Part shown: positions 52,801-64,000 of the stretch, one piece after another
Numbering within the stretch: the stretch's first letter is position 1
Layout of the letters: every line of letters begins with the position of its first letter
Source: Trichopria drosophilae
Lineage: Eukaryota > Arthropoda > Insecta > Hymenoptera > Diapriidae
Length of the DNA stretch: 64,000 nt
Direction of reading: 5' to 3'
Assembly: GCA_030407085.1 (NCBI GenBank)
Contig: CM059582.1
Location: 132,621,501 to 132,685,500, forward strand
Program-made: the position numbers and the translations under genes
The notes under the pieces: model-generated
Told to the model about the DNA's origin: nothing
The model's input: the letters and a program-made list of their open reading frames with translations, nothing else
Database searches by the model: none

Positions 52801-55800
52801 AATTTCTGTTACTATCCATATCTAGGGAGATACACTAGTTTCAACGATCATCCCTTATTTTGGGGTTGATCCGGTGGATGAAATTTTTTCGTAAAATGTA
52901 TGTGAGTCTCTTGTGATATTTCCTACTGATATATAAAATAAAAATTTCTGTTACCATCCATATCTAGGGAGATACACTAGGTAGATACGCTAGTTTCAAC
53001 AATCATCCCTTAGTTTGGGGTTGATCCGGTGGAGGAAATTTTTTCGTAAAATTTTTGTGAGTCTCTTGCAATATTTCTTACCGATGCATAAAATAGAAAT
53101 TTCTGTTACCATCCATATCTAGGGAGATACACTAGTTTCAATGATCACCCCTTATTTTGGGGTTGATCCGGTGGATAAAATTTTTTCGTAAAATTTATGT
53201 GAGTCTCTTGTGATATTTCCTACCGATATATAAAATAAAAATTTCTGTTACCATCCATATCTAGGGAGATACACTAGGGTGATACGCTAGTTTCAACAAT
53301 CATCCCTTAGTTTGGGGTTGATCCGGTGGATAAAATTTTTTCGTAAAATTTATGTGAGTCTCTTGTGATATTTCTTACCGATATATAAAATAAAAATTTC
53401 TGTTACCATCCATATCTAGGGAGATACACTAGTTTCAATGATCATCCCTTATTTTGGGGTTGATCCGGTGGATGAAATTTTTTCGTAAAATTTATGTGAG
53501 TCTCTTGTGATATTTCCTACCGATATATAAAATAAAAATTTCTGTTACCATCCATATCTAGGGAGATACACTAGGTAGATACGCTAGTTTCAACAATCAT
53601 CCCTTAGTTTGGGGTTGATCCGGTGGATGAAATTTTTTCGTAAAATTTATGTGAGTCTCTTGCAATATATCTTACCGATACATAAAATAAAAATATCTGT
53701 TACCGCCGATATCTAGGGAGATACACTAGTTTCAACGATCATCCCTTATTTTGGGGTTGATCTGGTGGATGAAATTTTTTCGTAAAATTTATGTGAGTCT
53801 CTTGCAATATTTCTTACCGATACATAAAATAAAAATTTCTGTTACCATCCATATCTAGGGAGATACACTAGGGTGATACGCTAGTTTCAACAATCATCCC
53901 TTAGTTTGGGGTTGATCCGGTAGATAAAATTTTTTCGTAAAATTTATGTGAGTCTCTTGTGATATTTCCTACCGATATATAAAATAAAAATTTCTGTTAC
54001 CATACATATCTAGGGAGATACACTAGTTTCAATGATCATCCCTTATTTTGGGGTTGATCCGGTGGATGAAATTTTTTCGTAAAATTTATGTGAGTCTCTT
54101 GTGATATTTCCTACCGATATATAAAATAAAAATTTCTGTTACCATCCATATCTAGGGAGATACACTAGGTACCTAGTTTCAATAATCATCCCTTATTTTG
54201 GGGTTGATCCGGTTGATGAATTTTTTTCGTAAGATTTATGTGAGTCTTTTGTTATATTTCCTACCGATATATAAAATAAAAATTTCTGTTACCATACATA
54301 TCTAGGGAGATACACTAGTTTCAATGATCATCCCTTCCTTTGGGGTTGATCCGGTGGATGAAATTTTTTCGTAAAATTTATGTGAGTCTCTTGTGATATT
54401 TCCTACCGATATATAAAATAAAAATTTATGTTACCATCCATATCTAGGGAGATACACTAGGTAGATACGCTAGTTTCAACAATCATCCCTTAGTTTGGGG
54501 TTGATCCGGTGGATGAAATTTTTTCGTAAAATTTATGTGAGTCTCTTGTGATATTTACTACCGATATATAAAATAAAAATTTGTGTTACCATCCATATCT
54601 AGGGAGATACACTAGTTTCAATGATCATCCCTTATTTTGGGGTTGATCCGTTGGATGAAATTTTTTCGTAAAATTTATGTGGGTCTCTTGTGATATTTCC
54701 TACCGATATATAAAATAAAAATTTCTGTTACCATCCATATCTAGGGAGATACACTAGTTTCAACGATCATCCCTTAGTTTGGGGTTGATCCGGTGGATGA
54801 AATTTTTTCGTAAAATTTATGCGAGTCTCTTGTGATATTTCTTACCGATATATAAAATAAAAGTATCTGTTACCCCCGATATCTAGGGAGATACACTAGT
54901 TTCAATGATCATCCCTTATTTTGGGGTTGATCCGGTGGATCAAATTTATTCGTAAAATTTATGTGAGTCTCTTGTGATATTTCCTACCGATATATAAAAT
55001 AAAAATTTCTGTTACCATCCATATCTAGGGAGATACACTAGGTAGATACGCTAGTTTCAACAATCATCCCTTAGTTTGGGGTTGATCCGGTGGATGAAAT
55101 TTTTTCGTAAAATTTATGTGAGTCTCTTGTGATATTTCCTACCGATATATAAAATAAAAATGTCTATTACCACCCTTATCTAGGGAGATACACTAGTTTC
55201 AATGATCATCCCTTACTTTGGGGTTGATCCGGTGGATGAAATTTTTTCGTAAAATTTATGTGAGTCTCTTGTGATATTTCCTACCGATATATAAAATAAA
55301 AATTTCTGTTACCATCCATATCTAGGGAGATACACTAGGGAGATACGCTAGTTTCAACAATCATCCCTTAGTTTGGGGTTGATCCGGTAGATAAAATTTT
55401 TTCGTAAAATTTATGTGAGTCTCTTGTGATATTTCCTACCGATATATGAAATAAAAATTTCTGTTACCATACATATCTAGGGAGATACACTAGTTTCAAT
55501 GATCATCCCTTATTTTGGGGTTGATCCGGTGGATGAAATTTTTTCGTAAAATTTATGTGAGTCTCTTGCAATATTTCTTACCGATACATAAAATAAAAAT
55601 TTCTGTTACCATCCATATCTAGGGAGATACACTAGGGTGATACGCTAGTTTCAACAATCATCCCTTAGTTTGGGGTTGATCCGGTAGATAAAATTTTTTC
55701 GTAAAATTTATGTGAGTCTCTTGTGATATTTCCTACCGATATATAAAATAAAAATTTCTGTTACCATACATATCTAGGGAGATACACTAGTTTCAATGAT

Positions 55801-56644
55801 CATCCCTTATTTTGGGGTTGATCCGGTGGATGAAATTTTTTCGTAAAATTTATGTGAGTCTCTTGTGATATTTCCTACCGATATATAAAATAAAAATTTC
55901 TGTTACCATCCATATCTAGGGAGATACACTAGTTTCAATGATCATCCCTTATTTTGGGGTTGATCCGGTGGATGAAATTTTTTCGTAAAATTTATGTGAG
56001 TCTCTTGTAATATTTCTTACCGATACATAAAATAAAAATTTCTGTTACCATCCATATCTAGGGAGATACACTAGTTTCAATGATCATCCCTTATTTTGGG
56101 GTTGATCCGGTGGATGAAATTTTTTCGTAAAATTTATGTGAGTCTCTTGTGATATTTCCTACCGATATATAAAATAAAAATTTCTGTTACCATCCATATC
56201 TAGGGAGATACACTAGTTTCAATGATCATCCCTTATTTTGGGGTTGATCCGGTGGATGAAATTTTTTCGTAAAATTTATGTGAGTCTCTTGTGATATTTC
56301 CTACCGATATATAAAATAAAAATTTCTGTTACCCCCGATATCTAGGGAGATACACTAGATTCAATTATCATCCCTTATTTTCGGGTTGATCCGGTGGATG
56401 AAATTTTCTCGTAAAATTTATGTGAGTCTCTTGTGATATTTCCTACCGATATATAAAATAAAAATTTCTGTTACCATCCATATCTAGGGAGATACACTAG
56501 TTTCAATGATCATCCCTTATTTTGGGGTTGATCCGGTGGATGAAATTTTTTCGTAAAATTTATGTGAGTCTCTTGTGATATTTCCTACCGATATATAAAA
56601 TAAAAATTTCTGTTACCATCCATATCTAGGGATATACACTAGGT

Positions 56645-56682
56645 AGAAAGAGCATCTTCTACAATCAGCATGTAGATCTGGG
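56645..56682 (-). repeat. Diverged satellite 2 patch
   Basis: GTAGAAAGAGCATCTTCT, then the conserved ACAATCA, then GCATGTAGATC, replaces the normal long-unit joint without changing its length. It keeps the same ACAATCA core as the patch at 48038-48070 but has different substitutions. Confidence 0.75.
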
Positions 56683-59207
56683 TTGATCCGGTGGATGAAA
56701 TTTTTTCGTAAAATTTATGTGAGTCTCTTGTGATATTTCCTACCGATATATAAAATAAAAATTTTTGTTACCATCCATATCTAGGGAGATACACTAGTTT
56801 CAATGATCATCGCTTATTTTGGGGTTGATCCGGTGGATGAAATTTTTTCGTAAAATTTATATGAGTCTCTTGTGATATTTCCAACCGATATATAAAATAA
56901 AAATTTCTGTTACCATCCATATCTAGGGAGATCCACTAGTTTCAATGATCATCCCTTGTTTTGGGGTTGATCCGGTGGATGAAATTTTTTCGTAAAATTT
57001 ATGTGAGTCTCTTGTGATATTTGCTACCGAAATATAATATAAAAATTTCTGTTACCATCCATATCTAGGGAGATATACTAGTTTCAACAATCATCCCTTA
57101 TTTTGGGGTTGATCCGGTGGATGAAATTTTTTCGTAAAATTTATGTGAGTCTCTTGTGATATTTCCTACCGATATATAAAATAAAAATTTCTGTTACCAT
57201 CCATATCTAGGGAGATACACTAGTTTCAATGATCATCGCTTATTTTGGGGTTGATCCGGTGGATGAAATTTTTTCGTAAAATTTATGTGAGTCTCTTGTG
57301 ATATTTCCTACCGATATATAAAATAAAAATTTCTGTTACCATCCATATCTAGGGAGATACACTAGGTAGATACGCTAGTTTCAACAATCATCCCTTAGTT
57401 TGGGGTTGATCCGGTGGATGAAATTTTTTCGTAAAATTTATGTAAGTCTCTTGTAATATTTCTTACCGATATATGAAATAAAATTATCTGTTACCATCCA
57501 TATCTAGGGAGATACACTAGTTTCAATGATCATCCCTTATTTTGGGGTTGATCCGGTGGATGAAATTTTTTCGTAAAATTTATGTGAGTCTCTTGTGATA
57601 TTTCCTACCGATATATAAAATAAAAATTTCTGTTACCATCCATATCTAGGGAGATACACTAGTTTCAATGATCATCGCTTATTTTGGGGTTGATCCGGTG
57701 GATGAAATTTTTTCGTAAAATTTATGTGAGTCTCTTGTGATATTTCCTACCGATATATAAAATAAAAATTTCTGTTACCATCCATATCTAGGGAGATACA
57801 CTAGTTTCAATGATCATCCCTTATTTTGGGGTTGATCCGGTGGATGAAATTTTTTCGTAAAATTTATGTGAGTCTCTTGTGATATTTCCTACCGATATAT
57901 AAAATAAAAATTTCTGTTACCATCCATATCTAGGGAGATACACTAGTTTCAATGATCATCCCTTATTTTGGGGTTGATCCGGTGGATGAAATTTTTTCGT
58001 AAAATTTATGTGAGTCTCTTGTGATATTTCCTACCGATATATAAAATAAAAATTTCTGTTACCATCCATATCTAGGGAGATACACTAGTTTCAATGATCA
58101 TCCCTTATTTTGGGGTTGATCCGGTGGATGAAATTTTTTCGTAAAATTTATGTGAGTCTCTTGTGATATTTCCTACCGATATATAAAATAAAAATTTCTG
58201 TTACCATCCATATCTAGGGAGATACACTAGTTTCAATGATCATCGCTTATTTTGGGGTTGATCCGGTGGATGAAATTTTTTCGTAAAATTTATGTGAGTC
58301 TCTTGTGATATTTCCTACCGATATATAAAATAAAAATTTCTGTTACCATCCATATCTAGGGAGATACACTAGTTTCAATGATCATCCCTTATTTTGGGGT
58401 TGATCCGGTGGATGAAATTTTTTCGTAAAATTTATGTGAGTCTCTTGTGATATTTCCTACCGATATATAAAATAAAAATTTCTGTTACCATCCATATCTA
58501 GGGAGATACACTAGGTAGATACGCTAGTTTCAACAATCATCCCTTAGTTTGGGGTTGATCCGGTGGATGAAATTTTTTCGTAAAATTTATGTGAGTATCT
58601 TGCAATATTTCTTACCGATACATAAAATAAAAATTTCTGTTACCATCCATATCTAGGGAGATACACTAGTTTCAACGATCATCCCTTATTTTGGGGTTGA
58701 TCCGGTGGATGAAATTTTTTCGTAAAATTTATGTGAGTCTCTTGTGATATTTCCTACCGATATATAAAATAAAAATTTCTGTTACCATCCATATCTAGGG
58801 AGATACACTAGGTAGATACGCTAGTTTCAACAATCATCCCTTAGTTTGGGGTTGATCCGGTGGATGAAATTTTTTCGTAAAATTTATGTGAGTCTCTTGT
58901 GATATTTCTTACCGATATATAAAATAAAAATTTCTGTTACCATCCATATCTAGGGAGATACACTAGTTTCAATGATCATCCCTTATTTTGGGGTTGATCC
59001 GGTGGATGAAATTTTTTCGTAAAATTTATGTGAGTCTCTTGTGATATTTCCTACCGATATATAAAATAAAAATTTCTGTTACCATCCATATCTAGGGAGA
59101 TACACTAGGTAGATACGCTAGTTTCTACAATCATCCCTTAGTTTGGGGTTGATCCGGTGGATGAAATTTTTTCGTAAAATTTATGTGAGTCTCTTGTGAT
59201 ATTTCTT

Positions 59208-59260
59208 ATCAATATATAAAATAAAATTTCTACATACTTTCCCTATCTAGGGAGATACCC
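59208..59260 (-). repeat. Diverged satellite 2 patch
   Basis: CTTATCAATATATAAAATAA is followed by TTTCTACATACTTTCCCTAT in place of CTTACCGATATATAAAATAA and the usual TTTCTGTTACCATCCATAT-type sequence. The change is a cluster of substitutions with no obvious net length change. Confidence 0.6.
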
Positions 59261-62200
59261 TAGTTTCAATGATCATCCCTTATTTTGGGGTTGATCCGGT
59301 GGATGAAATTTTTTCGTAAAATTTATGTGAGTCTCTTGTGATATTTCCTACCGATATATAAAATAAAAATTTCTGTTACCATCCATATCTAGGGAGATAC
59401 ACTAGTTTCAATGATCATCCCTTATTTTGGGGTTGATCCGGTGGATGAAATTTTTTCGTAAAATTTATGTGAGTCTCTTGTGATATTTCCTACCGATATA
59501 TAAAATAAAAATTTCTGTTACCATCCATATCTAGGGAGATACACTAGTTTCAATGATCATCCCTTATTTTGGGGTTGATCCGGTGGATGAAATTTTTTCG
59601 TAAAATTTATGTGAGTCTCTTGTGATATTTCCTACCGATATATAAAATAAAAATTTCTGTTACCATCCATATCTAGGGAGATACACTAGTTTCAATGATC
59701 ATCCCTTATTTTGGGGTTGATCCGGTGGATGAAATTTTTTCGTAAAATTTATGTGAGTCTCTTGTGATATTTCCTACCGATATATAAAATAAAAATTTCT
59801 GTTACCATCCATATCTAGGGAGATACACTAGTTTCAATGATCATCCCTTATTTTGGGGTTGATCCGGTGGATGAAATTTTTTCGTAAAATTTATGTGAGT
59901 CTCTTGCAATATTTCTTACCGATATATAAAATAAAAATTTCTGTTACCATCCATATCTAGGGAGATACACTAGTTTCAATGATCATCCCTTATTTTGGGG
60001 TTGATCCGGTGGATGAAATTTTTTCGTAAAATTTATGTGAGTCTCTTGTGATATTTCCTACCGATATATAAAATAAAAATTTCTGTTACCATCCATATCT
60101 AGGGAGATACACTAGGTAGATACGCTAGTTTCAACAATCATCCCTTAGTTTGGGGTTGATCCGGTGGATGAAATTTTTTCGTAAAATTTATGTGAGTCTC
60201 TTGTGATATTTCCTACCGATATATAAAATAAAAATTTCTGTTACCATCCATATCTAGGGAGATACACTAGTTTCAATGATCATCCCTTATTTTGGGGTTG
60301 ATCCGGTGGATGAAATTTTTTCGTAAAATTTATGTGAGTCTCTTGTGATATTTCCTACCGATATATAAAATAAAAATTTCTGTTACCATCCATATCTAGG
60401 GAGATACACTAGTTTCAATGATCATCGCTTATTTTGGGGTTGATCCGGTGGATGAAATTTTTTCGTAAAATTTATGTGAGTCTCTTGTGATATTTCCTAC
60501 CGATATATAAAATAAAAATTTGTGTTACCATCCATATCTAGGGAGATACACTAGTTTCAATGATCATCCCTTATTTTGGGGTTGATCCGGTGGATGAAAT
60601 TTTTTCGTAAAATTTATGTGAGTCTCTTGTGATATTTGCTACCGATATATAATATAAAAATTTCTGTTACCATCCATATCTAGGGAGATACGCTAGTTTC
60701 AACAATCATCCCTTAGTTTGGGGTTGATCCGGTGGATGAAATTTTTTCGTAAAATTTATGTGAGTCTCTTGTGATATTTCCTACCGATATATAAAATAAA
60801 AATTTCTGTTACCATCCATATCTAGGGAGATACACTAGTTTCAATGATCATCCCTTATTTTGGGGTTGATCCGGTGGATGAAATTTTTTCGTAAAATTTA
60901 TGTGAGTCTCTTGTGATATTTCCTACCGATATATAAAATAAAAATTTCTGTTACCATCCATATCTAGGGAGATACACTAGTTTCAATGATCATCCCTTAT
61001 TTTGGGGTTGATCCGGTGGATGAAATTTTTTCGTAAAATTTATGTGAGTCTCTTGTAATATTTCTTACCGATACATAAAATAAAATTATCTGTTACCCCC
61101 GATATCTAGGGAGATACACTAGTTTCAATGATCATCCCTTATTTTGGGGTTGATCCGGTGGATGAAATTTTTTCGTAAAATTTATGTGAGTCTCTTGTGA
61201 TATTTCCTACCGATATATAAAATAAAAATTTCTGTTACCATCCATATCTAGGGAGATACGCTAGTTTCAACAATCATCCCTTAGTTTGGGGTTGATCCGG
61301 TGGATGAAATTTTTTCGTAAAATTTATGTGAGTCTCTTGTGATATTTCCTACCGATATATAAAATAAAAATTTCTGTTACCATCCATATCTAGGGAGATA
61401 CACTAGTTTCTACAATCATCCCTTATTTTGGGGTTGATCCGGTGGATGAAATTTTTTCGTAAAATTTATGTGAGTCTCTTGTGATATTTCCTACCGATAT
61501 ATAAAATAAAAATTTCTGTTACCATCCATATCTAGGGAGATACACTAGTTTCAATGATCATCCCTTATTTTGGGGTTGATCCGGTGGATGAAATTTTTTC
61601 GTAAAATTTATGTGAGTCTCTTGTGATATTTCCTACCGATATATAAAATAAAAATTTCTGTTACCATCCATATCTAGGGAGATACACTAGGGTGATACGC
61701 TAGTTTCAACAATCATCCCTTAGTTTGGGGTTGATCCGGTGGATGAAATTTTTTCGTAAAATTTATGTGAGTCTCTTGTGATATTTCCTACCGATATATA
61801 AAATAAAAATTTCTGTTACCATCCATATCTAGGGAGATACACTAGGGAGATACGCTAGTTTCAACAATCATCCCTTAGTTTGGGGTTGATCCGGTGGATG
61901 AAATTTTTTCGTAAAATTTATGTGAGTCTCTTGTGATATTTCCTACCGATATATAAAATAAAAATTTCTGTTACCATCCATATCTAGGGAGATACACTAG
62001 GGTGATACGCTAGTTTCAACAATCATCCCTTAGTTTGGGGTTGATCCGGTGGATGAAATTTTTTCGTAAAATTTATGTGAGTCTCTTGTAATATTTCTTA
62101 CCGATACATAAAATAAAATTATCTGTTACCCCCGATATCTAGGGAGATACACTAGTTTCAATGATCATCCCTTATTTTGGGGTTGATCCGGTGGATGAAA

Positions 62201-64000
62201 TTTTTTCGTAAAATTTATGTGAGTCTCTTGTGATATTTCCTACCGATATATAAAATAAAAATTTCTGTTACCATCCATATCTAGGGAGATACACTAGGTA
62301 GATACGCTAGTTTCAACAATCATCCCTTAGTTTGGGGTTGATCCGGTGGATGAAATTTTTTCGTAAAATTTATGTGAGTCTCTTGTGATATTTCCTACCG
62401 ATATATAAAATAAAAATTTCTGTTACCATCCATATCTAGGGAGATACACTAGTTTCAATGATCATCCCTTATTTTGGGGTTGATCCGGTGGATGAAATTT
62501 TTTCGTAAAATTTATGTGAGTCTCTTGTGATATTTCCTACCGATATATAAAATAAAAATTTCTGTTACCATCCATATCTAGGGAGATACACTAGGGTGAT
62601 ACGCTAGTTTCAACAATCATCCCTTAGTTTGGGGTTGATCCGGTGGATGAAATTTTTTCGTAAAATTTATGTGAGTCTCTTGTGATATTTCTTACCGATA
62701 TATAAAATAAAATTATCTGTTACCATCGATATCTAGGGAGATACACTAGTTTCAATGATCATCCCTTATTTTGGGGTTGATCCGGTGGATGAAATTTTTT
62801 CGTAAAATTTATGTGAGTCTCTTGTGATATTTCCTACCGATATATAAAATAAAAATTTCTGTTACCATCCATATCTAGGGAGATACACTAGGTAGATACG
62901 CTAGTTTCAACAATCATCCCTTAGTTTGGGGTTGATCCGGTGAATGAAATTTTATCGTAAAATTTATGTAAGTCTCTTGTGATATTTCTTACCGATGCAT
63001 AAAATAAAAATTTCTGTTACCATCCATATCTAGGGAGATACACTAGTTTCAATGATCATCCCTTATTTTGGGGTTGATCCGGTGGATGAAATTTTTTCGT
63101 AAAATTTATGTGAGTCTCTTGTGATATTTCCTACCGATATATAAAATAAAAATTTCTGTTACCATCCATATCTAGGGAGATACACTAGGGTGATACGCTA
63201 GTTTCAACAATCATCCCTTAGTTTGGGGTTGATCCGGTGGATGAAATTTTTTCGTAAAATTTATGTAAGTCTCTTGTAATATTTCTTACCGATATATGAA
63301 ATAAAATTATCTGTTACCCCCGATATCTAGGGAGATACACTAGTTTCAATGATCATCCCTTATTTTGGGGTTGATCCGGTGGATGAAATTTTTTCGTAAA
63401 ATTTATGTGAGTCTCTTGTGATATTTCCTACCGATATATAATATAAAAATTTCTGTTACCATCCATATCTAGGGAGATACACTAGGGAGATACGCTAGCT
63501 TCAACAATCATCACTTAGTTTGGGGTTGATCCGGTGGATGAAATTTTTTCGTAAAATTTATGTGAGTCTCTTGTGATATTTCCTACCGATATATAAAATA
63601 AAAATTTTTGTTACCATCCATATCTAGGGAGATACACTAGTTTCAATGATCATCCCTTATTTTGGGGTTGATCCGGTGGATGAAATTTTTTCGTAAAATT
63701 TATGTGAGTCTCTTGTGATATTTCCTACCGATATATAAAATAAAAATTTCTGTTACCATCCATATCTAGGGAGATACACTAGGTAGATACGCTAGTTTCA
63801 ACAATCATCCCTTAGTTTGGGGTTGATCCGGTGGATGAAATTTTTTCGTAAAATTTATGTGAGTCTCTTGTGATATTTCCTACCGATATATAAAATAAAA
63901 ATTTCTGTTACCATCCATATCTAGGGAGATACACTAGTTTCAATGATCATCCCTTAGTTTGGGGTTGATCCGGTGGATGAAATTTTTTCGTAAAATTTAT

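Larger units (their letters stand above)
40408..64000 (-). repeat. Satellite 2, reverse-oriented half, continuing past the window
   Basis: About 23.6 kb, roughly 160 units by length, all reading as the reverse complement of the 9955-40391 half (for example GGGGTTGATCCGGTGGATG). The same 142- and 155-bp forms occur: short units show CACTAGTTTCAATGATCATC, and long units show CACTAGGTAGATACGCTAG followed by TTTCAACAATCATC. Other long-unit joints read GGGAGATACG or GGGTGATACG. The array is unbroken to base 64000, so its right end is outside the window. No non-satellite insertion longer than a few tens of bases was seen. Confidence 0.96.

Noticed and set aside
9955..64000. CRISPR array
   Set aside because: The regular repeats have no unique spacers; the whole 142/155-bp unit repeats, and there are no cas genes.
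9955..64000. Canonical CENP-B box or telomere repeat
   Set aside because: I found no match to NTTCGNNNNANNCGGGN in the consensus units and no TTAGG or TTAGGG runs.

Overview
This window looks like repeat-rich, gene-poor heterochromatin from a eukaryotic nuclear genome, most likely an invertebrate animal and possibly an insect. The evidence is strongly A+T-rich DNA, several DNA-transposon and foldback remnants, a tRNA-like (SINE-type) sequence with pol III A and B boxes, and about 56 kb of satellite DNA. I found no intact protein-coding gene, no rRNA gene and no bacterial operon structure. The taxon guess is an inference with no marker gene behind it.

Layout. (1) 1-635 is a 99%-identical foldback palindrome with 257-bp arms and a 121-bp loop. 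(2) 2440-3038 is a short DNA transposon with roughly 92-bp terminal inverted repeats. It still carries an open frame at 2567-2728 that resembles the last ~50 residues of a transposase. (3) 3488-3986 is an extreme microsatellite, an A every 16 bases between runs of 15 C. It abuts a tRNA-like sequence on the minus strand (3987-4055). (4) 4440-6910 is an old, eroded inverted repeat whose matching segments recur on both sides of about 5.5-5.7 kb. (5) About 7516-9806 is satellite 1, with a ~178-bp unit, eleven landmark copies, two alternating monomer types, and a ~300-bp interruption near its left edge.

(6) About 9812-64000 is satellite 2, some 54 kb long and still running at the window end. It has two monomer lengths, 142 and 155 bp. 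The difference is a 13-bp internal tandem duplication, and linked diagnostic bases separate the two forms. From 9955 to 40391 all monomers read in one direction; from 40408 to the end all read in the other. The switch is a short-looped palindrome whose two arms carry the same private variants. Rare haplotypes far from the switch also occur in both halves, so the halves share ancestry or have exchanged sequence.

There is no gene system to assemble here. The interest lies in array architecture: the single polarity switch, the two-length monomer system, cross-arm haplotype sharing, and several monomers with dense but length-preserving patches of substitutions. Repeat boundaries and counts were read by eye; counts given as approximate are array length divided by unit length.
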